64,000 nt of DNA from Polytrichum commune (lineage: Eukaryota > Streptophyta > Polytrichopsida > Polytrichales > Polytrichaceae). The stretch covers positions 5,024,501 to 5,088,500 of the forward strand of contig OX485807.1 in NCBI GenBank assembly GCA_950295325.1. Direction: 5' to 3'. Positions 22,793 through 36,189 of this stretch are shown here, one piece after another; the stretch's first letter is position 1, and every line of letters begins with the position of its first letter. A model generated the notes under the pieces. That model saw only the letters and a program-made list of their open reading frames with translations, ran no database searches and had not been told where the DNA came from. The position numbers and the translations under genes are program-made.

Positions 22793-25700
22793 TCAAAGGC
22801 CTTGGGTGTCGGGGGGACTTAGTGTGTGTGGGTGATTTTGTGGCTGGCCGAATCTTCAGTGTGTATAAGTTGTGATGTAATTTGGACCTCTCGGTGCAGG
22901 TTGTTGGAGCTTTTGGATTGTGACTGTTAAATTTCTTGTTATTGGGTGGTTGGGTGCAAGAGTTTTGGAGGAAGGCTGGTACTGGTTGTGTGGCGTTTGA
23001 GTGTGTGCATAAGTGTGGGCGATTGAAACAAGTTGTGAAGAATTCTGTGTGTGGGTTGGGTGGGCGTGAGACTTTAATTTGTGTGAATTCGTGAAGGAAG
23101 AGTCGGTGTTGGAAATTGGGTTGTAAAATTTAGGGGTGTTTGGGTACAAGATTCCTGTGAATACGTTGTACCGACAGGCGAGAAGGAAAGCACAACAGAA
23201 ACAAAACAACAACAAGACAACAAAAAAGGAATAAGAAGAAGAAAAAGAAGCAGCAGTTCTCGTCTTGAAATACGTGGAGACGTGCTTGAAAGTGTCGGTA
23301 TTCTTTTTCTGAGATACATTTGAGGAGTGGTGGCCATAATTCCATTCTGCCTTTGGGAACATCTGAAGAGGTTCGGCAGAGATTGCTAACATCATAAGCG
23401 GGGCAGAAAGCAAGAGTGGGCAGATTCATTTGAACAGATGCATTTCATCACTGATCGGTGAAGAAGATCACTTCACTGTTTGCATCTAAGGTTTCACACG
23501 CAATTGTTCATCTCCGACTGACTCAGTCCTTGTGACATACAATCATATACAACACCAAATTGGAGATCAAACTTGCTGCTCTCAAGCTCATTTTCTTTGA
23601 ATTTGAAGCGCCTGTGCCAGAGTCCTTGTGACTTCGGAATCACGCCGGGCTGTCTGTCTGGAGATTCATCGACCTGGATCGATTAAAGATAGAAAGGAAC
23701 CGGAAGGCTAGAACCCTGGCAGAGATTCGAAGCAGGAGAAAAGTGTAGCACATGAACTGAGTGGGAGGAGACCTCAGAATTTTCGCATGGCCGGCTGGGG
23801 CGTTGATCTGAATATTCGGTGAATTGCATTGAAAAGAGAGCGGCGGTTCCTATGGCATAGAAAGATAGTTGCTGGCGGTACTCCGAATGGAAATGAATGC
23901 AGAGGAGGGGGTGCTTCTGAGCAGCATCGGCACATCCTTACATGTCTTTGTAGTTATGAAAGCCTCCGTGAACTAGCCTGAGGTTTCGAAACGGGTAGCA
24001 ATTAATTATATAGTTCGGCAACTCGGAGATAGATAGAAAAGAGATAGCATCTGGAGCGATAACTGCTGTTAGCGAGCCGATCTCGAAAGAGGGTGTAGCA
24101 AACTTGTGTTTCGTTGATAGATCGGGCCATCTCAGAATTCTGCAGGATACTTGTCCACAATCGTTGGTAGAAGAAGAAATTTGTTGCTGCGAAGTTAGTG
24201 GAGTTCTTTGCTTCCGTAGTTGTGAGTCTTGAGCTCTCTGTCTTGTAACCCTAAGACGACGGACGTCTCCACCATGCTCCTTGTAACTCGCTCCAACAAA
24301 AACTTCGTATAAAGACATGCTTATGAGCTTTCAATGCCTGCTGACGGACGGCTGCATTGTGACGCAAGTCAGAAAATGAAATAAGCCGGTGATTTATCGT
24401 CCAGTATAGCATCATCCCTGTTACCGAAAATGTCAATTCCTTTGATCAGAAGCTTTGGAGTTCCGGTGCGATACCGACAAATCGCGTGGCTGTTCTCAAC
24501 TTGAAATCAACCTGAGAGACCTATTGACGGCAAGTGCTTACTCAAAGACATCGAAACCATCTAAAAGTCGTTACCACATTTTGATAGAGGTGAAGTTTCT
24601 ATACCTCTCCGTGCTTGAAGAATGTCTTGCAGCTTTCCATGATTTTAATTTTCGTCAATATTTTTGGTCATTTTCTGTCTGTAAAAATGTCAGGAGGAGT
24701 GTGGAAGGTTTTTATAAGCTATAGTACGCAAGATTTATTCAACATTTTTCAACCCTAAAAGCAGGACGAAGAAGTTCTTGTAGTTTTTATCCTAAGGTGG
24801 AGAGAAGTCGCTCCATATTTACAGTTCAGTTTCAACTTCTGAGCAGATTCTCTCGACACCATCCTCGCCAATCAATAATCATTTTATTCTTTCTTGAGGC
24901 CGGACGTGTTCACTTGGTGAGTGGAACCTCTCCTCGCAAATTTGATATTGACTTTGAGGTAGACATAATTGCGGGCTCCATAAGAGCAAGGATGAATGAA
25001 GAGCGTCTCGGGTAGGCTGTCTCCTAGATAACATGATACCCTTATCCAATGCATATAAGGGATGCGGATGTTATTCGGTTGTTTTTCTTAAATCGGACAC
25101 ATGTATTTGATTGTCGTGTGGTTAGACGAGGATCAAAGAACAAACACCATAAGAATATATGATGTCTAAAAAAGATTGGATTACATTTTCAGCTCTTATC
25201 AACTACTACACACTCTAGTGAACATAATTGGGAGGACCTATGTATTTTGTCAAGGAATCAACAATCATGCGCTTCCAATAGTCATAACTAAAGCAATTGA
25301 GGTCTGAATTTCAACCCAACTTTTGCTCATGCTCATCATAGATTTTCCAGTGTTACAAAAGTTTCGTTGTGTAAATCTAGTATGTCGAAGTTGAAGAACA
25401 TGAAAAATGAACTGATTAACATCCACATATCTTAAGGGTAAGGGAGGGTTGTTTTTGGAACTACTCAAGGGTAATTGGTTGGTTGGTGAGGTTAAGGATT
25501 GAGTGTGTTGGTGGTCTGGATAACAACATTGATAGCTAAGTAGTAGGATTTGTCTCCACAAAAACTAGAAGGTAGACTTGTTATGTAACTTCAATGATGC
25601 ATCTTACTGATCACCCTGAACAAACTTATATGATTGTCTTTGTGGGTTCAAACATCTCATAATTAGAAAGGTATTGAAGACAATGTTTCAAATTTGTCAT

Positions 25701-28107
25701 GTTAGGCCAGTTCATAATATAAATCCACCCCCATGTTACTGATCATCTACTCAAGTTGGAAGTTGTGAAGGCAAGTTGCTTATAAATTGGTCCAAAACTT
25801 ATAGTATGTTTACAATATTCAGAGGGGTGAGCCTGCTATGTGGGCCTTAAAATATGAACGAAGTGATGTCCAATTCACTTGTTGGTGATGCCTGACAAAA
25901 TCTAAAATCAATGAATTTGTAAAAGTGTATAGCAATGGAGTGACGTGTTTTTGGATCCCCTACAATTGGCGAGGGATCAAGGGCCTTGACATTGTAACTC
26001 GACAATGATATGTGTAAGTTGTGTCAAGTTTGAAAAACGAGGATGTGCCTTCAAATTAATATCCCTTTATACATGTTTTGGGTGGACAATAAAAAGACAT
26101 GTACATACAAAGTTATAGCTAAGAAATAGCAAGAAGTGCATTTAGCACACATAGGAGGTAATACCATACCATATATATATATATATATGACAAAAAAAGA
26201 CTTGTGAAAGATAGACCTACAATATTTGTAGGCAAAAATGTTTTAGTAATTCATCTAATTTGAAAGGGCATCTCAATCGATTTAAAAAATATCAACGTTT
26301 TTATCTTTTCTTTTTTCTTTCTTTAATAATTCGTCCCAACTTACTATAGTCTCCTATATGTGTGCGCCCTTGTTGTAGATTTATGGATGGGTTACAATGC
26401 TTCATAGGGCATATCATATTTACATTGCTAAGATAAAGAATATCCTATCTCTATGGATATTTTGAAATCCATACTCATAATAAATATCCATTTTGTGCTC
26501 CCTCTTGCTACAAGTGCTAAAAACCAATGTATCCCTTGGGCACGGAGTGTATTCTATGTGGTTGTAAGGTTTCCTTTGATATGGCTCACCTCACCACATT
26601 TAAGCTTTCCTAAGAGAGCGGGCCATGAGTGGCAATTGTCTAAAAGTCTCGAATGTTGGTTAATATATATGTAATAACATGAAATAACATCCATTGGACT
26701 TTTGTTGGTTGAGTAAAAAGATGATGAATTGATGTACTAGGTGGTTTGTTCTACTTGGTTTTGATATTTTGGATGAGTTGTATGAATGAATTAAAGTAGC
26801 ACCATTTAACAAATTAGAGTAATATATTAAAGTAGCCCCTATATAGCTACATAAAAGGAGTGGTTATTGCATTAAGCTTAAACCTTTTTATTACATGACA
26901 TCCTAACCCACACATGATAGTCTATTTCGTTTCAACAAGGTTGCATTTGTCTAGTTCCATCGAAAACAACAATATAGGGGTGATGCAAACTAGGCTTTGT
27001 AATACAATAAAAAATGTTGTTTCAAAAGTTTTTGTAGCTACAATAATTTTTCTTGACACCATATGCAAAACACAACATAGTTAGAAGTATTGTAAGCTTA
27101 ATGCCCTCTTATTGATGAAGAAAATAGAACATATATAGATGACAACTCCATAGTCAATGAACGCTTGAATTTCACCAATGTCACTATCTTCAATAAACAT
27201 ATTAACGTGGCATAGTTCATAAAAAATCTAATTCATGGGTTGTCGAATTGGTGTAATAAACCAATGGTCTAAATTTCTATCTACCAATGCCAATCTGTAG
27301 AGTGTAAGATTGCAATTTGTCTTTAATCTATTATATGTACTAAATCATTTTCCATAATTATATATTATGAAACTCTAGGGCAAGCATCTAGAATTAAAAC
27401 TAAGTGAGAAATCTGAATCTTAGCTAGTTCTTGTTGAATTATCTTGAATTAAAATACATATCAGCCAAGATGTTTGATCACTCATTGCTAATGTCTTTTG
27501 TCACTGAGTTTCTGTTCAAGTTTTGATTATTTGTTAATTGTCACAAATTATTGTTAAATAAGATATTAGTGAAAATACAAATCAATTTATTTGAATTTAT
27601 TTATCTAAATATTGGTTGGCTTCTTGAGCTCCCATGTTGTACTAGAAGGACACCTTGAGAGTTTCTCTCAAATCATGAGATTAAGTTTAGTCCACATTGC
27701 ATTCATTTAGACTAGCATTTCATAAAGTATTAAGTAAGTCAGTCAAATAGGTATCTCGAGATGATTTTGTCACAATATGAGTGGATGTTTCTAGAAGAAA
27801 TTTTTGTACATTATGTATATTTTGGGCACTTAAGTTGGCATTGAATATATTGAGATATTAAATAATAATATCATCCAACCAAATTGTCCAATAACTATTG
27901 TTCTTCTCAAATTTTATGTAATTTTCATTGTTCAAAAATATACGGAGTGATTCAAATTCAATGACATCATCCATGGAGTAGTCAAGTTGGTGTAAGGTAT
28001 CATGGACCTATTTGATCATTTCATCAGTAGCTTAACCAAAAACTTTATTTGTTTGGCAAATGCAGGTGTTGTATTGGGATTTTTCTTGAGATCAAATTTC
28101 CAACAAC
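22793..28107. other. Long stretch without a supported gene
   Basis: About 23400-25020 is less AT-rich and less repetitive than its surroundings, and could be a non-coding transcript or a decayed gene. Open frames here (185 aa minus at 22856-23413, 126 aa minus at 23938-24318, 89 aa plus at 24455-24724) have no recognisable domains. The first owes its length to low-complexity A/T-rich sequence. 25-28 kb is AT-rich with an (AT)n microsatellite at about 26170-26188. No RNA gene was seen. Confidence 0.4.
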
Positions 28108-31100
28108 ATGGACGGAAATGAGGATGTGAACTTTTTAGAATTGTCTGTTAAAGCAATAGGCGATATGTCATTGGAGAAAACACTAATTTTGAATGAACGA
28201 CAATGTAGAAACTTGTTGTGCCACTTTCAAAAGTGCCTTAAAGTGCTTCAAGAGATTGGAAGTCTCTACATCGATGGTTTTGGACCAATATGGAAGGAAT
28301 TTTTCTTCATGGCAAGCAAGGCAAAGATGGTGATAGATAGTTGTACAAAGGATGATTGGCATCAAGAGGCATTAATGCAAAATGCAAACAAGGAAACTTT
28401 TCGGGAATTGCTATTGGAATTGGAGGATTGCGTTAACACTATATTTGAGAGTTTCCACAATCAACATCTCATTACTATTCAGAAAATGACAGAACTCAAA
28501 TGTTGTACCTCATTCTTTCCTGCAGAAATATCAGAAGTTGAAGAAGACCAAATTTCGCTATGTGAAAGATTGGTGAGTGATGTCAAAACGCTTCCAATTG
28601 ATTCTAACAATTTCAAACTAGCAAAGTATTTGCTTGAAATGATGGAATGTTCAAGTAGAGTGGAAGGGGGTGAGTTGGACAACATACAATTTCCGTTGAA
28701 TCTTCCTTGCCCCACATTTGGAGATCCACCTGAGTCACTAGGCCGAACCGGTCTAGGAGGTGTTAATGTCTATGGAACACAGTGGTTAGGCGTGCGAACG
28801 GCCACCAAGACCATTAATTTAAATATGATTAGTACAAAGGATCTACTTGAAAAAGAGGCTTCCATTTTGGCAGGATTGAATCATCCAAATATCATCAAGT
28901 TTTTCTACTGTGGGATGAAGGGAATTACAAATTATCTTCTTTTTGGCATGGAGAAAGGCGAGAAGAATTTGTCTAAACTATTATTTGATGAGGGAAAAAA
29001 TATTACGTATAATGCGAAGTTCAACATCATCTTACAACTTGCAAGTGGAATGTGTTATCTTCATGATATGAAAGTAGCGCACCGTGACTTGAAGCCTGAA
29101 AATGTTATTGTATCAAACGTGCATGTTCCAAGATTGGATGGCGATGGATATGTCATTGCAAAGTTGGTTGACTTTGGCATATCAAAAATTAAATCTAAAA
29201 GCAAATCAGAGTTGCCAACATTGGGTGCTACCATTGGCACACAAGGATACATCGCACCTGAGGCTATCAATAAAAAGCATGACGGTGACATTCTAGTAGA
29301 GGTGGATGCTTTCAAGGCGGATGTTTTTAGTTTTGGAGTGGTGTGTTATGTCATTCTTACTCAAAGTATATCACCATTTCAAGAATTACGCAAACGTGAG
29401 GAGTTGCTCAAGGAATTGAATAGTCGGAATTTGAAGCACTTGATGCCAAATGACATCATGCCAGAGTTGTGTTCGTTGATAGAAGAGTGTTGGTCATCCA
29501 ATCCATCAAAGAGACCGTTGTTTCCAAGCATACAATGTAGGCTTAGGGATATTCACAAGAAAAGTTTGAAAGCCTCAATTAAGTGTGAAGTGCCTAATTC
29601 CTTTGACATTGATTCCTTGAAGAATGCTAGAGCATGTATGACAAACTCATCAAGCATATTTATGCATCTAAAAGAATGGTTGAAAAATTTCTTTGCAATC
29701 TTCATATTCTTTAAATTTCATATTGGATGGTGGCAATATGTGAATACACCAAGATCAAAGGAGCCTAGCATATTGGCCAATGCACATGTTCAGGTTCGTG
29801 TTCTATTTATGATATATTTAGAAATACATAATGATTGCTTGATAGGGTTTTGAGTGGTATTCCTTCCTAATCCAAAAGCAACTTTGTTTTGATTTGCAGG
29901 CCTTCACCATAATTGAAAAATTACTTTATATTTGTGCAGGAGAACAAACTTTCAAAGACAAATGAGGACGTCATTGGAGTTCAAGATAATTTACTTATTG
30001 AGGTCAAGAACTTGCTTCAAAGAAATGCTATGTTGGGCATTTGTGGAATGGGTGGGGTAGGCAAGACCACATTGGTGAAGGCCTTCACGACTCGCGTAAA
30101 GAAGAATTTAAGAGACAATGCTTCCACCCATAAGTTGAGGGGTTTGAAGGTCGATACTTCATGTCACACATATGTCTCCAATAATGATCTTGAGTCTACA
30201 CTATTCGAAGATGTTATCTTTATTTCGGATATGAAGGACAAAGTGAAGCATGATGTTGATTATCTTGAAGTCATGAGAGAAATATTAAAGAGTATGAAAA
30301 TTTTATATGAAGTGCACCACTTGGAGGAAGGAAGATCTTACTTATTGAAGACATTGAAAGAGAAACGATTTCTTCTTATTATTGATGATGTAGGTGGAAT
30401 GAACGAGCTAGATAGGTTGTTGACACCTGAAATGTTTAGTGTTGGTGGTAGTAAATTGATTGCTACAAGCCGTGATTGGAGCAAGTTGAAGTGTGTCATG
30501 ACAAAAGATTCGTGTAAAATGGTATTGGAAACACTTGATGAGCCTCAAGCAATGAAATTATTCTCCAAGCATGCTTTTAAAAATGCACAAGGTATTTGCC
30601 CACCTCAATTGAAACAAATTTCAACAAAAATTGTTAAATCATGTGATGGCCTTCCATTGAGTTTGAAGGTACTAGGCTCGCACTTGAGCGGACAAGAACG
30701 CATTCGAGTATGGGAGCGAGCGTTGCAAAGGTTGCTAAAAGCTAATGCTTTGGATGTTAGCGACGATGACAAACTTTGGAGTAGATTAAGGCTTAGCTTC
30801 GATGACCTTAACCTTGAAGAGGAGAAAATTGTCATGGACATTTGTTGTTTTTTTTGTAAAGATGTTTCTATTCAAGGTACAAGTAAAAGAAATGCATTGA
30901 AGTTTTGGGGGGACTATGAAGAGTGCAATGCTATATTATCAAGTCTTGAAAGCAAGTCATTGGTGAAGATTGAAGATACGGAGATTATAAACGTGCATGA
31001 TCAATTGCGTGATATTGGGCGTATGATTTCAAGAAAAAGATTTCACGATGTCCGAAAATGGGATATGATTGAACACTCAATAAATGACTACACAGAGAAG

Positions 31101-33764
31101 GTATTTGAAATATTTTCTTAGATTATACTTGTATCATGCTAGAATATATGCTCCAACTTCAACATTTTGGTAGACTACCTTTGTTTGACTGTAGATGAAG
31201 GGAAGATGAAGGTGGTCTACCAAAATTACAATGGAAGAGAGAAACATGAAAACTATTATTGTTTTTCATGATTTATCAAGATACTTTAGCAAGTATCTTG
31301 AGTATACCAAAAGGATGGTAAGAATACAATTCAATGTTTTGGAATTTTAAATACAATTTAAAAACCATTAGTCATATTTTTATATCGTTATTTAGAAGAT
31401 TTAGGAGTATTTCACGAAATAGACAAGGCTTGCCAACTTAGCTTCAAATATACTTTGTAGATATTTGAAAGTTTGAGTGCAAAATTTACTAGTACATATA
31501 TTTTTTATACTATATAGGTTTGTGGTTTTTTTACTTGTTGAGGTTTCATGTTGATTTGAAAGCCAACAATTTTGATGCAGGAATTTCAAAATGTGGAGGG
31601 TCTTTGTTTTACAAACAATCATAAGAATTTGAAGTATGTAGCTAATGTCAAGACAAAGTTACCTCATCTTCGTCTTTTGAGCAACACATCATGTCAAGAG
31701 TTGGATTTAATGTATGCTCTTATAAATGAGACCGAACAACTTAGGTGGTTGAGCCTTCAATTCTCCAAAGAATGTGAAGAAAAGAATGGAATCCAACAAA
31801 ATCGAATATTATCAAAGATTCTAGAGCACAATAAATTGAGTCAAGTTGTAGTGTTGATGATAATGGATTGTGCATTCTTAAGGTCATTCCCATCCCCTGC
31901 TTTCAACTTGATCTCTTTGAAAGCTTTGGAAATCATAAGTTGTAAAGGCTTAGAAGCAATAAGTCCCAATATAGGGTACATGACAACATTGGAGTCCTTA
32001 ATATTGAAAGAATGCAAAAACTTGAGAATGATCCCTTTAGAACTTTGCAACTTGATTTCACTGACCACCTTAAATATTGAAGCATGTGAGCTTCTAGAAA
32101 ATATACCATATGCTCTTGGAGATTTAGTCCATTTGCAAGAGCTCTCATTGAAGAACTGTAAACTACTCTCAAAGGTGCCCAAGACAATTATTCACTTGAA
32201 GTATTTGACAACCCTTGATCTTTCACATACAGAACAATTGGAAGAGCTCCCACAAGGCTTAGGTAATCTATGCTCATTGCAAGAAATGTGTCTAAGCAAT
32301 TGTGAAAATTTAAAGAAGGTTCCTGAGGACTTGGGGAATTTATCATCCTTGGAATTTCTCGATCTTGAGGGTTGCAAAAGATTAGAAGAGCTTCCTGAAA
32401 GCCTTTGCAAATTGAAGTTATTACAAGAATTGCATCTCAATGATTGCAAGGTTTTGAAAAAATTGCCCGAAGACTTCGGAAATCTTTCATCATTGACAAT
32501 GTTGCTTCTTGATGGGTGTAAATTGTTGGACGAGATACCGGATGGCATTTGCAATTTATTTTCTTTGCAAACCTTGGGGCTTGCAAGATGTGAACTTCTT
32601 AGAAAGGTTCCTGAGGACTTGGGGAATTTATCAAGTTTGGAATTTCTTGATCTTGACGGTTGCAAAAGATTAGAAGAGCTTCCTAAAAGCCTTTGCAAAT
32701 TGAAGTTATTACAAGAATTGTTTCTCAATAAATGCAAGGTTTTGAAAGCATTGCCCCAAGACTTGGGAAATCTCTCATCGTTGACGATTTTGGGTCTTAT
32801 CAAATGTAAACGGTTGGAGGAGATCCCGGATGCCATTTGCAAATTGATTTCTTTGCAAACCTTGGGGATTGAAAATTGTGAACTTCTAAATAAGGTTCCC
32901 GAGGACTTGGGGAATTTATCATCCTTGGAAAATCTCAATCTAGAGGGTTGTGCAAGACTTGAAGAGCTTCCTGAAAGCCTTTGCAAATTGAATTTATTAC
33001 GAGAATTGTATCTCAATGAATGCAAGGTTTTGAAAGCATTGCCCCAAGACTTGGGAAGTCTTTCTTCGTTGATGATTTTGGGTCTTGGAGATTGTGAACA
33101 GTTGAAGGAGATCCCGGATGGCATTTGCAAATTGGTTTCTTTGCAAACCTTGAGACTCGCAAACTGTGGACTTCTTAGAAAGGTTCCTGAGGACTTGGGG
33201 AATTTATCAAGTTTGGAATTTCTTGATCTTAACGGTTGCAAAAGATTAGAAGAGCTTCCTGAAAGCCTTTGCAATTTGAAGTTATTACGAGAATTGTTTC
33301 TCAATAAATGCAAGGTTTTGAAAGCATTGCCCCAAGACTTGGGAAATCTCTCATCGTTGACGATTTTGGTTCTTAACAAGTGTAAACGGTTGGGGGAGAT
33401 CCCAGATAGCATTTGCAAATTGGTTTCTTTGCAAACCTTGGGGCTTGCAAATTGTGAACTTCTAAGAAAGGTTCCTGAGGACTTGGGGAATTTATCATCC
33501 TTGGAACTTCTCGATCTTGACGGTTGCATAGGACTTGAAGAACTTCCTAAAAGCCTTTGCAAATTGAAATTATTACAAAAGCTATATCTCAATGATTGCA
33601 AGGTTTTGAAAACATTGCCCCAGGACTTGGGAAATCTTTCGTCATTGACAATGTTGCATCTTGACGGGTGTGAATTGTTGGAGGAGACACTTGATGGCAC
33701 CTGCAAATTGGTTTCTTTGCAAGCCTTGGGGCTTAGACCGTGTAAGAGGGCACGCTTTCAATAA
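28108..33764 (+). CDS. Protein kinase-NB-ARC-LRR (PNL-class) immune receptor
   Basis: Putative intracellular immune sensor. Exons 28108-29793, 29940-31100 and 31581-33764, all phase 0, give 1676 aa. Residues 1-200 are a helical region with no motif I can name. The kinase is about 212-485: Lys234 (TATKT), HRD at 325-327 in HRDLKPEN, DFG at 355-357, GTQGYIAPEA and an intact C-lobe, so it looks catalytically competent. NB-ARC follows from about 575: P-loop GMGGVGKTT (~598-606), kinase-2 LLIIDDV, RNBS-B KLIATSRD, GLPLSLKVLG, and VHD in place of MHD. Residues from about 1030 to the end are LRRs. Kinase-NBS-LRR fusions are known from mosses, in contrast to TIR- or CC-NLRs of flowering plants. The start ATG has A at -3 and G at +4. 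No stops or frameshifts interrupt it, and each intron has GT-AG borders. Confidence 0.93.
32333..33764 (+). repeat. Five 288-bp tandem units encoding 4 LRRs each
   Basis: The GGGGAATTTATC landmark occurs at 32333, 32621, 32909, 33197 and 33485, each exactly 288 bp apart. A unit is 96 residues, four LRRs of 24. These begin roughly with GNLSSLEFLDL, CKLKLLQEL, GNLSSLTIL and CKLVSLQTLGL. The last unit ends at the stop codon after 280 bp. The LRRs before 32333 (from about 31850) are less regular. The constant period without indels indicates duplication in blocks of four repeats. Confidence 0.92.
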
Positions 33765-34460
33765 AGTGTACCAAGCATGACTCTTCTAATTATCTTTTGG
33801 TATAGTTTTCATGAGCAATATATTATTTTTAAATAGGGCAAATTGATTTGAAATTGTTTTTGTTGAAGTTTTTTGGACCCAGAGATAACACCACATTGAA
33901 GGATCTTGAATCCACGCCCATTCCTTGCTTGTCCCGCCTTTTATCTCCATCTCTCCGAGTTTTGTTTCAATCGCTAGGTTTATGATTGGTTTGCAAAATG
34001 CCTTTTAAATCACTACATTTAGAAGAATTGTAGCCTTTGCTAGCGTATGAAGAAACTTTTGACTTGATATGCATAGGAATTTAAGAGGGGTATGCAAAGA
34101 ATAATTGATTGCACTATAGATAGAATTGAAAGACTCTTGGATTTAGATGCATGGAGTGTAGTTGATTGGGATCACAAGCAAGAGTTTGCTACCAATCCAA
34201 ATTTGTTTGTTTTGCCTCCCTCCTCCCTAGAAAGGTTTAATGAACTTGATGATGATTTATTTAAGGGGAAGAAACACACCATAGAAGACATAACCCAACA
34301 TTTTAGATTGGAAACACCTTGCTATTGGTTTCATGTTGGTGTACATAGTTTGGAGTAGATAGTTTATCATATTAAGGTAGTGTGGACGATATGCAATTTC
34401 TTTTTCTTTCCTCCAAAACTTGGCACATGTCACCCCATTCAAACCAGCAGATGCCAAAAC
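33765..34460. other. Intergenic DNA downstream of the kinase-NBS-LRR gene
   Basis: An 88-codon frame at 34092-34358 (plus) is acidic and lacks any recognisable domain. It is too short and isolated to call a gene. Nothing else is seen. Confidence 0.35.
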
Positions 34461-34990
34461 CTATTGGGTACAACCTGTTGCATGTAGAGCAGGAATGCCT
34501 TGTGGGGGTTGATGGGTTGGTCCTAACAAATGATGGTTTTGAAAACGACCTTGAGGAGGGACCATTGGTATAGGGTTCCTTGGGGCTTGGCAAAATTGGT
34601 CACTATGGCCATATTGGTTGCGGTTCCTACACCAAATGTTTGATGGATAATTCCCCATCTCATTAGGAAGTCCTACATGTGGGGTTTGTGACTTGGCATG
34701 GATGGCCATGGTCAATTGTTCCGTCATTGACTTGAGACTCTTCATAACATCCTCCTTTATATTGGCATTGGCTTAAGTAACCCTCTTTTCTAGTTCGGCC
34801 ATCTTACCAATGATAGATTGTCATGATAGAGTGTGGGAGGTATTTCTAAAGAAGGTGGCCGTGAATCTAATGGTGTCACTTGATGGTAAATTGGGGCACC
34901 TACTTGGCTATGAAGGGTATCCTTAGGATTGTCCCAAGTTGGAGACATATATTGTGTGGGGATGAATGTAGGAACTGGCACAATCGTATG
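34461..34990 (-). pseudogene. Retrotransposon Gag relic with broken zinc knuckle
   Basis: On the minus strand, frames at 34461-34745 and 34790-34981 are Pro/Gln-rich, like the C-terminal part of plant LTR-retrotransposon Gag. One encodes CRNRNQYGHSDQFC, a CX2CX4HX4C knuckle whose second Cys is Arg. Stops and frame breaks separate the pieces, and no PR, RT or LTR is recognisable nearby. It is probably an old fragment. Confidence 0.55.
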
Positions 34991-36180
34991 GTTCCGTATT
35001 CATTCGTTTTCTTTGTCTATGGTTCCTACACGTTGTGCCGTTGTTTTAGATTCAACCTAGGTGATTGTATTCAAGTTAAATATTTCTCTAATTTTTTTTA
35101 AAAATAAACTCAAAAAATTCAAAGGTTAGCATTCATTATTAAAGAATAACATGTTGAATGACATCAAAATTGAACAAACATGGGAATAATGATGAATTTA
35201 TGCACCCTATCAAGATTTCGTGAAAACTTTCCAAATAGGTTTCTCACTATCATCCAGGGTGATTATCTTCGCCATTGAGCCATCAATATGAGGTGAGAAT
35301 AGAGTATTGTATGATGGTGCTATGATGTCATCAAATATGGCAGAGTCTCTCTCAAATGCAATGAAGTAGCACTACTACACCAACAAGCATGAATGAATGC
35401 AAGTGCAATCCACATGGACATAGAGATTATATTCAAAGTTTGAAATCCACAATTACATTTTAAAATTTCACATGTAGATGCATAAGCATCAATAATTGAT
35501 CCCCGCTTAGTCGACACCTCTACTAACACATTTACTTTCATAATCTGCGTTTTTACAATAGTGCAATTGAAAAAGGCCAGCAGCTAAACTAGAATAGCTT
35601 TACAACCCTCCAACCTCTGACTAAGAAATTTTGCCCTTATTAATCTACCATATTTACCTCTAGCTTCCTAACTTAGTCTATAATGACCAAGATTACCACA
35701 AAGTCTCGTCTCTCCAAGCATTCTTGGAACTAATTTCTTGCACAATGACAAGCTATACTACAACCACAAACAAATTAGGAATCCCTTCAAACCCTAATAC
35801 TAATATTCCATGGACCAACACTATTAAATTTATTAGCAAGGTCGTATACAACAAAACTTCACCACTCATTTGTACTACTCACCTGCTTTTACACTTTTTA
35901 AGTAGGTACTAGGATTTGTGGCCTAAGAAACCCTTAGTTCACTATCCTAACCACCACTTCTTATGCGGTCATCCTAAGGATTACAAGCAACACTCTTAAA
36001 TTTATCCTTCATGAAATCTTCTCTTCACCAATAGTTGTGGTTGCCTCCTCAAAAAAACTTAATTATACCTTTGGCTAATTACTTAGTTAAGCACAACTCC
36101 TTGCTATGGGAGCCCATATTGAAGTTTTGACAATACTATTTACAAAGCATTTAAGAAAAATAAAAGACATTTTGAGCTAT
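34991..36180. other. Intergenic DNA, no feature seen
   Basis: AT-rich sequence with only short overlapping frames. No repeat structure or RNA gene is recognised. Confidence 0.35.
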
Positions 36181-36189
36181 CTTTGAGAT

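Noticed and set aside
19417-22822. Two similar ~120-135 codon frames on opposite strands
   Set aside because: They are the two arms of one palindrome; similarity reflects the inverted repeat and not a gene family.
22856-23413. 185-codon minus-strand frame with a hydrophobic stretch
   Set aside because: Low-complexity, T-rich translation with no domain and no supporting gene structure.
32192-33706. 504-codon open frame on the minus strand
   Set aside because: Mirror of the 288-bp LRR repeats. A multiple-of-three repeat keeps an antisense frame open; the plus strand has the LRR consensus and the gene context.
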